From JAIPIY01 sp964489785 (GTDB lineage Bacteria > Patescibacteriota > Minisyncoccia > Phycocordibacterales > UBA1006), in NCBI GenBank assembly GCA_964489785.1, contig CAZAZY010000002.1, forward strand, positions 1 to 56,455: a DNA stretch of 56,455 nt, in the 5' to 3' direction. Made by a program: the position numbers and the translations under genes. Below, one piece after another: positions 41,582 to 49,089 of this stretch. Positions within the stretch are counted from its first letter, which is position 1. Every line of letters begins with the position of its first letter. The notes under the pieces were generated by a model. That model saw only the letters and a program-made list of their open reading frames with translations. It ran no database searches and was not told the DNA's origin.

Positions 41582-42133
41582 TTATTGTGATTCAGCTAAT
41601 GTGGCTGATAATGAAAACGTAACATCGGTTCCTGCAACAAAATGAGAAACAGGAACAATCACGTCAACAAATAATGGATTATTTTTCAAAGTTTGCACAA
41701 AAAATAACAAATCCTCACGGGTATTTGCAATCCCCCGAACAAACAACGACCCCGGAACATCTTCTTGTGCTGAAACTACACGAATTTCTTGTAATGTGAT
41801 TTCTTGTGCTGTTTGATCCTGCAAAGAGTTGATAATATGTGACAATTGTATTTGATAAAAAGCTAAAGATGCTTTTTTGGTAATAGTATTTACTCCACGT
41901 ATTCGTTTTGTAATATCGCGGTATTCCTGATTTTCATCTTGAGCCAACAGTGACTGCAAAGAAGCTTCTGCGATAGAATAATTTACCCGCGCATATATAT
42001 ACAAACCTGAAAATAAAATTCCTGCACAAAATACCAACGCCATGCCTACCAACATAATAATCATAATAGAACGCTTTCTCATTTCACGTTCAATATTTTT
42101 TTTATATTCGGGCGTAAGAATGTTAATAGTCAT
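41582..42133 (-). CDS. pilN: PilN-like type IV pilus assembly protein
   Basis: A 183-residue protein from ATG 42133 (MTINILTPEYKKNIEREM). The short cytoplasmic N-terminus that in PilN docks on PilM is present, followed by a helix (MIIMLVGMALVFCAGILFSG), a coiled coil and a C-terminal ferredoxin-like region (DVPGSLFVRGIANTREDLLF). It overlaps the pilM stop by 11 nt. The usual PilN N-terminal INLLP motif appears as INILTPE. Confidence 0.82.
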   Translation of the reverse strand: MTINILTPEYKKNIEREMRKRSIMIIMLVGMALVFCAGILFSGLYIYARVNYSIAEASLQSLLAQDENQEYRDITKRIRGVNTITKKASLAFYQIQLSHIINSLQDQTAQEITLQEIRVVSAQEDVPGSLFVRGIANTREDLLFFVQTLKNNPLFVDVIVPVSHFVAGTDVTFSLSATLAESQ

Positions 42134-43208
42134 ATATTTCACCTAATGCCAAACCCAACGCCGTAGCATATGATAATGATTCTTCTTGTGATAATTCAGG
42201 GATCATGTCATCAAAAGAAAGAATATTTTTCCAAACGGATGCAACTGTAACTGGCATGTGCATCGTAGATGATAAATATTCTGCAAAACCTGGCAACAAT
42301 GATCCACCCCCTACCAAATACATACCATCAATTGTTCCAGAAACTCCCGGTAATTTACCATGCGCCGTATGCCAATACAGATAGTGTTTATTTATTTCAT
42401 CACGCAATGCACTAATATTATTAATAACCGTAAAAAAATAATCTTGGTCATCAGTATTATTTAATAAACCTCGTGATTGTTTGATAGCTTCTGCTTCTTC
42501 TCGTGAAATCTGAAAATATTTTGCGATAGCTTCGGTCAAAGAATCAGATCCAATATCTAAAGTAGATGTAAACACGGTAACCCCAGAAACAATAATAGAA
42601 AAACCCGATCGATTCTTTCCGTAATCAACCAAAATATAGGTTCCAGAATCATGCCGAGGCACAACCACACGCGATAACGCATGCACTTCTAATTCCCCTA
42701 TCAACGGACGAAACCCTGCTGACAAAAATGCTTGTATATAGGTTTCCACAATTTCTTTTGGAAAAGCTGTAACACTAATCAATAAAGAATCTTCATGTTC
42801 GCGAAAAATTTCATACCCAAAAGAAATTTCAGATTCTGGTAATGGCACCTGATCTTCTATCTGCAGACGAATAGCTTCTTCCAAATGCGGTAATGCAGCT
42901 TTTGGCAGAACAATCGAAAAAACATATGCGTGTTCTTCTGGCAAAGAAAATCGCACCCAAGTTGCTTTTGTTTTTTGTTGAATTGTTTTTAATGCAGATA
43001 CAAAACCAGGAATATCGCGCACCACACCTGAAACAATTACATCTTTGGGTAATGTGTGTTCACCTGATTGTCCTAATGCTAAATTAGTATTGCGTCTGTT
43101 TAACGTTGCAAAACGAATAACATCATCTGAAATATCAACAGACAATGCAGGCATCCGCACAAAAGATGGTGCAGGGAAAAGTTTTTGAATCACGTGAGAA
43201 AACTTCAT
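42123..43208 (-). CDS. pilM: type IV pilus assembly ATPase-like PilM
   Basis: A 361-residue actin-like protein. ALSVDISDDVIRFATL is phosphate loop 1, TYILVDYGKNRSGFSIIV is phosphate loop 2, and GMYLVGGGSLLPGFAEYL is the adenosine motif, as in PilM/FtsA. PilM binds the PilN N-terminus inside the cell. TATACT lies 6 nt before the ATG, so this is the first gene of the pilM-N-O unit. No pilin, PilB or PilC gene occurs in the window. Confidence 0.9.
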   Translation of the reverse strand: MKFSHVIQKLFPAPSFVRMPALSVDISDDVIRFATLNRRNTNLALGQSGEHTLPKDVIVSGVVRDIPGFVSALKTIQQKTKATWVRFSLPEEHAYVFSIVLPKAALPHLEEAIRLQIEDQVPLPESEISFGYEIFREHEDSLLISVTAFPKEIVETYIQAFLSAGFRPLIGELEVHALSRVVVPRHDSGTYILVDYGKNRSGFSIIVSGVTVFTSTLDIGSDSLTEAIAKYFQISREEAEAIKQSRGLLNNTDDQDYFFTVINNISALRDEINKHYLYWHTAHGKLPGVSGTIDGMYLVGGGSLLPGFAEYLSSTMHMPVTVASVWKNILSFDDMIPELSQEESLSYATALGLALGEIYDY

Positions 43209-43214
43209 ACTTAT

Positions 43215-43220
43215 AGTATA
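43215..43220 (-). promoter_or_regulatory. -10 box of pilM, 6 nt before ATG
   Basis: TATACT. Confidence 0.72.
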
Positions 43221-43257
43221 CCCTAAACAGCAATATTAGGTCTACTGTTTTTTATTC

Positions 43258-43605
43258 TTATCGAACCACAGCACCTGCTGTAACTGATTTTTCTGGAACT
43301 AAAAATACTGGTTTTCCATCGATACCATCAACTGCCATCAACATACCATTACTGGTCACACCGCGAATATCACGTGGCTCCAGGTTGGTTACATATAACA
43401 ATTGCTTCCCAACCAACATTACATATTCAGGATAGTATTCTCGAATTCCAGATACAATTTGTCGCAATGCGGGATTTCCTTCTTCATCTTTTTCTCCAAA
43501 ATCAATTTCACAACGCAATAATTTATCAGATCCTTCGACTGGTTCCACCAATTTCACAGTACCAATTTGCATGGTTAATTTTTTAAAATCATCGTAGGTA
43601 ATCAT
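43258..43605 (-). CDS. tRNA-binding domain protein (Trbp111/MetG C-terminal type)
   Basis: A 115-residue OB-fold protein. MQIGTVKLVEPVEGSDKLLR, GIREYYPEYVMLVGKQLLYV and SNGMLMAVDG match the EMAPII-like tRNA-binding domain found free as Trbp111/CsaA or at the C-terminus of methionyl-tRNA synthetase. It may be a separate beta subunit of MetRS or a tRNA chaperone. The MetRS gene is not in the window. TACTAT lies 7 nt before the ATG. Confidence 0.88.
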   Translation of the reverse strand: MITYDDFKKLTMQIGTVKLVEPVEGSDKLLRCEIDFGEKDEEGNPALRQIVSGIREYYPEYVMLVGKQLLYVTNLEPRDIRGVTSNGMLMAVDGIDGKPVFLVPEKSVTAGAVVR

Positions 43606-43612
43606 ATAGTTT

Positions 43613-43618
43613 ATAGTA
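43613..43618 (-). promoter_or_regulatory. -10 box of the tRNA-binding protein gene, 7 nt before ATG
   Basis: TACTAT. Confidence 0.5.
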
Positions 43619-43630
43619 AAGGTTAATCTA

Positions 43631-44047
43631 TTATTTTTGTTTGTCTAAATATCTTTGTAACATAATCGCAGCGGCCAGTGCATCATCTTCGCCAGTTGGT
43701 TTTTTTACCCGACTACGTGATACGTTTTTTTCTGGAACCAAAGATTGCAAAGCTGATCTGGTAGTAAAATCTTCACGCTGAGTATCAATAGGAATTTGCA
43801 CTAAAAAAGACATCTGCCCTATGAAATCTCGCACATCATCCATAATCGCATTATCATTTCCTTTTGCATCTTTTGATTCTCCTATAATTATTTTTTCTAC
43901 TCGTTCATTGGATACAATTTTTGCAACCACATGATGAATATCTGGTGTTACTGGAATCACCTTGTAGGCAAAAGCCATAGAACCATCATCATCTGACAAT
44001 GATAATCCTATTTTCTTTTTTCCATAATCAATTCCCAAATACCGCAT
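43631..44047 (-). CDS. ruvX: YqgF/RuvX family RNase H-like nuclease
   Basis: A 138-residue RNase H-fold protein. Acidic catalytic residues fall in YLGIDYGKKKIGLSLSD (Asp), KIIIGESKDAKGN (Glu) and GEDDALAAAIMLQRYL (Asp), all at the expected positions and spacing. The family is involved in 16S rRNA 5'-end maturation and was proposed as a Holliday-junction resolvase. The start lies 4 nt after the preceding gene, so it is co-transcribed with the peptidoglycan-binding protein. Confidence 0.9.
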   Translation of the reverse strand: MRYLGIDYGKKKIGLSLSDDDGSMAFAYKVIPVTPDIHHVVAKIVSNERVEKIIIGESKDAKGNDNAIMDDVRDFIGQMSFLVQIPIDTQREDFTTRSALQSLVPEKNVSRSRVKKPTGEDDALAAAIMLQRYLDKQK

Positions 44048-44051
44048 AGTA

Positions 44052-44819
44052 TTAAGATGCTACCGTAATAGGTAACATACATGTATGAGATTGCCCTTCG
44101 TCAGGACCAGCAGGATTATTATCAGTAAAAATTAACTGTGCGTTCATACCTGCTGGAATCGATGATAATGCTGGCACAACCAAAGAAAATGGTTTTGGAT
44201 CTCCATTCATCCAATCAACAGACAAGGTCATGATAACTGGACCAGCCAATATATTATCCTGTGTATCTTTGATTACTACATGACCTGCTTCCCCTTCGAA
44301 CACAGTCCAATCTTGTGGATTTGAAGTTGGATGAATAAATCCCGAAACCTCTAATGGAAATGAAAGATTTTCTAATGTTGTTGGCTGTGCAATAGCTAAT
44401 CCTAAACAAGCTTGCGCTTCGTTTTCATTTTCAAATATATATCCTATTTCTTGGATTTTTGCATGTAATGCCTGTCGGGTCAGTGTATCCACGATACCTG
44501 TCTGTGGAATACCTGCATCCAACTGAAAAGCCAAAACTGCATCTTCGGTATAAGAATAATAATGCCCATTTGGTTCTCCATTTAGATACCCATGATCGAT
44601 AAGAAATTCCTGCAATTTTCGAATCTCGTCATTGTTTTCCATTCCATATTGTAAATTTTGTGTAAAAATAGGGACAAAAGATTCATCCAATTCTTCGAAA
44701 CTGACTTCAGGAATTACCTGATCAGTGTTATCTTTTGATTTTGTATATACTGCAATACCAACACCCAAAAGAATGATAATGAATAAGGTGAAAAAAAATT
44801 TAAATGGCGTTGTCATCAT
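44052..44819 (-). CDS. membrane-anchored peptidoglycan-binding protein with Gmad2-like domain
   Basis: A 255-residue protein from ATG 44819 or 44816. One N-terminal helix (FFFTLFIIILLGVGIAVY) is followed by a PG_binding_1-type repeat (IRKLQEFLIDHGYLNGEP...TEDAVLAFQLDAGIPQTG) at about 60-120. A C-terminal Ig-like domain starts SFPLEVSGFIHPTS and resembles Gmad2, first described in spore-germination proteins but widespread. It should sit outside the membrane and hold on to murein. No catalytic site is seen. Confidence 0.82.
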   Translation of the reverse strand: MMTTPFKFFFTLFIIILLGVGIAVYTKSKDNTDQVIPEVSFEELDESFVPIFTQNLQYGMENNDEIRKLQEFLIDHGYLNGEPNGHYYSYTEDAVLAFQLDAGIPQTGIVDTLTRQALHAKIQEIGYIFENENEAQACLGLAIAQPTTLENLSFPLEVSGFIHPTSNPQDWTVFEGEAGHVVIKDTQDNILAGPVIMTLSVDWMNGDPKPFSLVVPALSSIPAGMNAQLIFTDNNPAGPDEGQSHTCMLPITVAS

Positions 44820-44983
44820 AAAATATAAGTTATCGAACCGAATTAATATTGGAAACAGTATAGCATAAATACACCCCCCTGAAAAAATTGCAGACTTTTG
44901 CTGTATATGATAGGATGCTTTTGTATACATATGTTATACAAAGACCTATCTTATAAGAGCGGTAACGCTTTTAAAAAGATATT
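44820..44983. other. intergenic region upstream of tRNA-Ser
   Basis: About 160 nt with no gene. It holds the tRNA-Ser promoter area (TTGCAG, about 17 nt, TAGGAT) and a TTGTATACATATGTTATACAA-like inverted repeat near 44921-44942. Confidence 0.4.
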
Positions 44984-45073
44984 GGAGGAGTGGCAGAGAG
45001 GTCGATTGCACTTGTCTTGAAAACAAGAGTCTGGGGAACCGGACCGTGAGTTCGAATCTCACCTCCTCCGCCA
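44984..45073 (+). tRNA. tRNA-Ser (TGA), CCA encoded
   Basis: Acceptor GGAGGAG/CTCCTCC, anticodon loop CTTGAAA giving TGA, long class II variable arm around GTCTGGGGAACCGGAC, T loop TTCGAAT, discriminator G and an encoded CCA. A 14-bp terminator hairpin begins 3 nt later. Confidence 0.95.
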
Positions 45074-45075
45074 AC

Positions 45076-45108
45076 AGTAAAACCACCTATATACTAGGTG
45101 GTTTTACT
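45076..45108. terminator. terminator shared by tRNA-Ser and the gene at 45094
   Basis: A 14-bp perfect stem AGTAAAACCACCTA/TAGGTGGTTTTACT with loop TATAC. The last five codons of the minus-strand gene lie in its right arm. Confidence 0.85.
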
Positions 45109-45543
45109 TAATCTCTTTTTCCTTTCCGGTCTTTCTGATAATGGTCTATGCTTACGATAATATTTTCTCCAGGTTGGATACAATAAAAAGATAACAACCC
45201 CAGCCAATGCTGACCACGCCCCCAGTAATACAAAATACCCAAACCAAAGAACTTCTTTTATGAGAAAATTTTGCCCCAGTTTTGAATAGCATTCTACGGT
45301 AACTGTATGCAGTCCATCCCGGATGGCTCGTTCTGCTTCGGCCTCTTGTAATCTCTCGCTGATGATTGTGTGTTTAAAGGTAAAAAATACAGCCAAGACA
45401 CCAATCCATTCTATGGGACCCTTTCCAGCAAAAACTCCTACCAGAATCAACGAAATTAATACCAACCCCTCTTCTATGTGGTAGGTGCGGATTTTTGGAT
45501 GAAGTTTTTTAATCCTGTCGATTATTTTGAGAATAAATTTCAT
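45094..45543 (-). CDS. small integral membrane protein, 149 residues
   Basis: No family is recognised. It has four predicted helices, including LVLISLILVGVFAGKGPIEW, and a conserved-looking middle (FFTFKHTIISERLQEAEAER). The C-terminus is basic (KHRPLSERPERKKRLSK). The last codons lie in the right arm of a terminator hairpin shared with tRNA-Ser. It follows two hydrolase genes with a 10-nt gap and is probably in the same transcript. Confidence 0.68.
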   Translation of the reverse strand: MKFILKIIDRIKKLHPKIRTYHIEEGLVLISLILVGVFAGKGPIEWIGVLAVFFTFKHTIISERLQEAEAERAIRDGLHTVTVECYSKLGQNFLIKEVLWFGYFVLLGAWSALAGVVIFLLYPTWRKYYRKHRPLSERPERKKRLSKTT

Positions 45544-45553
45544 ACGGAATATA

Positions 45554-46114
45554 TTATTGTTTTAGTATCTCAATCAATGCAGATAATGCTTCGGGTAACT
45601 CTGTAAATCCAGCTGAGCCATTCAAGTGTTTTCCATTTGGAATAAGGATAAGTTTCCCATCTAGTTGCTCGGCTATTTCTTTTGCATCAGATACAGGGAC
45701 AAGAGGATCATCAGCTCCATGAATCACATGGACATGCTTAATCTTATTCTTCATATCTTGCCAATTAAAATCTGTTCGCAAAAAATCAACAATTTTAAGA
45801 TTTCCATTCTGGTGACAAGGGGCAGACGCGATAACCACTCCCTTAAGGTTTGGAGAACCGAACTGTTCTAGATACCGAAGAATAGTAGTTCCACCTAGAC
45901 TGTGTCCAACCAAATAAATATCATCATTTGGATTTGCCTCAATATGTCTTTTTATTTCCTCTAACCATTCAGAAAGAAGTGGCTCATCTGGTTTTGGCAT
46001 AGGTAATGAACATGCATAAATATCTATTTTTTCCAGCTCAGCCATAAGATAAGGTCGCCATCCCCCATTCGGTGATCCTTGAAATCCATGAATTAAAAAT
46101 ACTTTTTTTGACAT
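45554..46114 (-). CDS. RBBP9/YdeN-type serine hydrolase
   Basis: A 186-residue alpha/beta hydrolase. The nucleophile elbow LVGHSLGGTT, the acid in IHGADDPLVPVSD and the base in IPNGKHLNG give a full Ser-Asp-His triad. HGFQGSPNGGWRP forms the oxyanion side. RBBP9/YdeN proteins are small esterases with poorly known substrates. It is the second of two tandem hydrolases; the upstream one ends 2 nt before this start. Confidence 0.85.
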   Translation of the reverse strand: MSKKVFLIHGFQGSPNGGWRPYLMAELEKIDIYACSLPMPKPDEPLLSEWLEEIKRHIEANPNDDIYLVGHSLGGTTILRYLEQFGSPNLKGVVIASAPCHQNGNLKIVDFLRTDFNWQDMKNKIKHVHVIHGADDPLVPVSDAKEIAEQLDGKLILIPNGKHLNGSAGFTELPEALSALIEILKQ

Positions 46115-46116
46115 AA

Positions 46117-46853
46117 TTATTTCAAAATTAATTCTAACAATTCTGGAAATTCTTTTGTTCCTAAATCTGGTTCGGTGAAATGACCTTTATCGGNNNNNNN
46201 NNNNNNNNNNNNNNNNNNNNNNNNNNNNNNNNNNNNNNNNNNNNNNNNNNNNNNNNNNNNNNNNNNNNNNNNNNNNNNNNNNNNNNNNNNNNNAATTCTG
46301 GAAATTCTTTTGTTCCTAAATCTGGTTCGGTGAAATGACCTTTATCGGTAAATATATGCATAACTATGTTGGGTAATTCTTTTTGAATTTTATCTATCGA
46401 GTCTAGGATATTTTTTTCATCATCAGTTGAATATATACAATGTAATTCTGTTCTTTCTGTCAATGTTGGGTCAATTTTAAAATCAAAATAATTTGATTCT
46501 GGATTTATTTCTTTTAGATATCCATCTCCGTCTAGCCAGGGTGCAACAAGAATAACCATCTTTGGTGTCAGTGTTGGATGCTCGGAAAGATATCTTAACA
46601 AAAATCCCCCACCACAACTGTGCCCCACCAAAACAGTTTCATCTGAAATTTCCATTTGATTCAAAACCTGTTCATGTTCCGCATATACAGGATCATATGA
46701 TTTGGGCATTTCTAATGCTTGGCACAAGATATCTTTTTGTGTTAGTTTTTTCTGGACCCAAGAAAACCAATGCGCATTTGAAGGCGAAGGCCATACATCA
46801 CCCAAAACCTCTTCTTTATCTGGCAATCCGTGAATAAGTATTATCTGGTTCAT
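46117..46853 (-). CDS. RBBP9/YdeN-type serine hydrolase interrupted by a false assembly gap
   Basis: The triad is visible: VGHSCGGGFL (Ser), IYSTDDEKN (Asp) and TDKGHFTEPD (His). In the given sequence the frame enters 100 Ns at 46293. The 55 bases before the gap (46139-46193) equal those after it (46294-46348). Removing the Ns and one copy leaves exactly 582 nt, 194 codons, ending EFPELLELILK and TAA at 46117, 2 nt from the next gene. The intact protein would have 193 residues. TATACT lies 6 nt before the ATG. It is a tandem relative of the next gene product. Confidence 0.85.
46194..46293. other. assembly gap, 100 N, probably false
   Basis: Flanked by identical 55-bp ends (46139-46193 and 46294-46348). 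Overlapping contig ends were joined by Ns instead of merged. Confidence 0.9.
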
Positions 46854-46859
46854 ATTTTC

Positions 46860-46865
46860 AGTATA
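46860..46865 (-). promoter_or_regulatory. -10 box of the hydrolase operon, 6 nt before ATG
   Basis: TATACT preceded by TGC; back to back with the HIT-like gene promoter. Confidence 0.72.
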
Positions 46866-46895
46866 GCATAGCTATCCTTTTGGGTTAAAATTCTG

Positions 46896-46901
46896 TATAG
46901 T
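46896..46901 (+). promoter_or_regulatory. -10 box of the HIT-like gene, 7 nt before ATG
   Basis: TATAGT on the plus strand. Confidence 0.6.
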
Positions 46902-46908
46902 ATATCTC

Positions 46909-47304
46909 ATGCAAAAAGATCATCTAACCACCACCTTTTTACGCACCCCTGAAATGGAAGAGCGGTATTTAGAACAACGAAAATTGCGGACGGAACATCC
47001 AGAATTATATCCACCATTTTCTCCTACAGAAAAAGATGCCCTAAAAGTTTTTGATTATTGGATGATTATTCCAAATGATTTTCCCTATGATGCAGTGGCA
47101 GAACAACATGACATGCTATTTACCCGTAGACAAGTTGTCTTTGATTGGGATCTTTTGACCCCCCAAGAGTTACATGAACTACAAGAATTAAAGAAATCCT
47201 ACATAGCAGATACATATGATGTGTTATATGAAAATCTTCCTCGTGGACGAACTGTTCCCGGCCACCTTCATCTTCATCTCTTAAAATTACGTAGATCTGC
47301 ATAA
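46909..47304 (+). CDS. HIT-like protein
   Basis: A 131-residue protein with the histidine-triad motif GHLHLHLLKL near its C-terminus, the H-x-H-x-H-x-x catalytic signature of Hint/Fhit nucleotide hydrolases or transferases. The central VFDYWMIIPNDFPYDAVAEQ fits the beta strand before the triad in HIT proteins. The N-terminus is atypical, charged and helical, so the assignment is to the superfamily only. TATAGT lies 7 nt before the ATG, in a divergent promoter region shared with the hydrolase at 46853. Confidence 0.72.
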   Translation: MQKDHLTTTFLRTPEMEERYLEQRKLRTEHPELYPPFSPTEKDALKVFDYWMIIPNDFPYDAVAEQHDMLFTRRQVVFDWDLLTPQELHELQELKKSYIADTYDVLYENLPRGRTVPGHLHLHLLKLRRSA

Positions 47305-47371
47305 AAAACTCTTACTTGTTTTATGTATCTTTTACCGGTAATCTTTGCTAGAATGCGATTATAAAAAACCC

Positions 47372-48637
47372 ATGAATACAGGCATAAAAAATACCATATA
47401 TGACGTTATTGTTGTCGGGGGAGGGGCATCCGGTCTCATGGCTGCTGGATCTGCTGGTACCACAGGGAAAAAGGTATTATTGATCGAAAAAAACAAAAAC
47501 CTGGGTGAAAAATTAAAAATCACCGGGGGTGGCAGATGTAATATCACCAATGCTGAATATGACGAACATGCACTGTTATCACACTATGGCGAAGCAAATC
47601 AGTATTTGTATTCCCCTTTTTCTCAATTTGGTGTCAAAGATACTTTTTCATTTTTTAAAAATCTTGATCTTGATATCGTTGTCGAAGCCAGAAAACGCGC
47701 ATTCCCTGCTACACAAAAGGCTGTCGATGTATATAATGCAATGGCAAAATTTGTAGAAAAAAACAATGTTGAAATTATTACCAATTCTCCAATTGTAAAA
47801 ATCCACAAAGAAAACAACCTGATTGAATACATAGAAGACAAGTACAGCAAACGTCACTATGCAAAAAATTACATATTTGCAACTGGCGGATATTCCAGAC
47901 CAGAAACAGGATCAACTGGTGATGGATTTCATTGGTTATCAGATTTGGGACACACCGTACACAAACCAACTCCATCTATTGTTCCATTACAAACCAAAGA
48001 ACCCTGGGTTGCAGATATTTCTGGGGTTTCATTATCATTCATGAAAATTACTTTTTTTGTAGATAATAAAAAGGCTTTTGCGAAAAAGGGAAAGATTTTG
48101 TTTACCCATTTTGGACTGTCATCCCCATTGATTCTCAATGTTTCGAAACAAGTTGGAGATTTATTACACACTGGCGAAGTAACTGCCACTATCGACATGT
48201 ATCCCGATACTGATATTGGATCTTTGGACAAACAACTGATAAAAACATTTGATCAGAACAAAAATAAATCTTTTAAAAATATCGCAAAAGAAATCACGCC
48301 AGCAGGCATGCATGCACTGGTCATAAAATTACTATCTGAACAATTTGATACTGATAAAAAAGTCCACAGCATCACCAAAGAAGAACGCCGAATGATTATT
48401 GATTTATTAAAAGGTCTTCAACTAACGATCGTCGGGTTGATGGGTTTTGACCGTGCAGTTATTGCAGATGGTGGAATTCCTATGTCAGAAATAAATACAC
48501 GAACCATGCAATCAAAAAAGATTTCTAATCTTTTTCTTACTGGGGATTTGTTGCACGTAAACCGCCCATCGGGTGGATATTCTCTACAGTTATGCTGGAC
48601 AACCGGATATGTTGCGGGAAAATCTGCATCTTTGTAA
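47372..48637 (+). CDS. HI0933/BaiN-type flavoprotein
   Basis: A 421-residue FAD enzyme from ATG 47372. It has the Rossmann motif VIVVGGGASGLMAAGSAG, KKVLLIEKNKNLGEKLKITG with GGRCNITN directly after, which is the signature of the HI0933/BaiN family, FATGGYSRPETGSTGDG, and C-terminal FLTGDLLHVNRPSGGYSLQ. The physiological reaction is unknown for most members. BaiN acts on bile-acid intermediates, which is not expected here. The gene converges on the operon ending at 48641 with 3 nt between stops and no obvious terminator. Confidence 0.9.
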   Translation: MNTGIKNTIYDVIVVGGGASGLMAAGSAGTTGKKVLLIEKNKNLGEKLKITGGGRCNITNAEYDEHALLSHYGEANQYLYSPFSQFGVKDTFSFFKNLDLDIVVEARKRAFPATQKAVDVYNAMAKFVEKNNVEIITNSPIVKIHKENNLIEYIEDKYSKRHYAKNYIFATGGYSRPETGSTGDGFHWLSDLGHTVHKPTPSIVPLQTKEPWVADISGVSLSFMKITFFVDNKKAFAKKGKILFTHFGLSSPLILNVSKQVGDLLHTGEVTATIDMYPDTDIGSLDKQLIKTFDQNKNKSFKNIAKEITPAGMHALVIKLLSEQFDTDKKVHSITKEERRMIIDLLKGLQLTIVGLMGFDRAVIADGGIPMSEINTRTMQSKKISNLFLTGDLLHVNRPSGGYSLQLCWTTGYVAGKSASL

Positions 48638-48640
48638 AAA

Positions 48641-49084
48641 CTATTTTTTACTTTCTTTAATTTTTTGATACACTTGAATAATAATCCTCTTGGTATATTC
48701 AGGAATGGATATTTTTTCTATTAACCCCACAAAATCCTCTTGGGGTAAATATCCTTCTAGTATGTGATATTTTATTTCATTACTGTCGGGTCCATTATGA
48801 TATGCAGTCAAAAAATGATCGCACGTAACCAACGATTCTAATCTGGTAACAATATCACGTGATCGATAATTATCTATACAAATAACCAAATCTTTTTCCA
48901 GATCTTGGGTCATGTCATATACTATTTCTAGATCATCTAAATCTTTTGCTTCAAGTTCAGTTTCTTCTATTATCTTTTTTGCAATATCATTTATTACAAA
49001 ATGAAAATCTGCTTTAATAACTGGCGGGGTATCAATTGCGGATTGGTCTTTTTTATATTGTTCAAAATTTTGCTTGAATTTCAT
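48641..49084 (-). CDS. hypothetical protein, 147 residues, downstream of the ligase-like gene
   Basis: No family is recognised. The protein is acidic and soluble, with DLDDLEIVYDMTQDLEKDLV and SIPEYTKRIIIQVYQKIKES as representative stretches; helices predominate. The start is 5 nt after the stop of the large ligase-like gene, so it is part of the 52713-48641 operon and may act with it. Confidence 0.68.
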   Translation of the reverse strand: MKFKQNFEQYKKDQSAIDTPPVIKADFHFVINDIAKKIIEETELEAKDLDDLEIVYDMTQDLEKDLVICIDNYRSRDIVTRLESLVTCDHFLTAYHNGPDSNEIKYHILEGYLPQEDFVGLIEKISIPEYTKRIIIQVYQKIKESKK

Positions 49085-49089
49085 ATGTA

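Noticed and set aside
46139..46348. A genuine tandem repeat at the 3' end of the hydrolase gene.
   Set aside because: Identical copies directly abut a 100-N placeholder, and collapsing them restores an exact reading frame; an assembly artefact is simpler.
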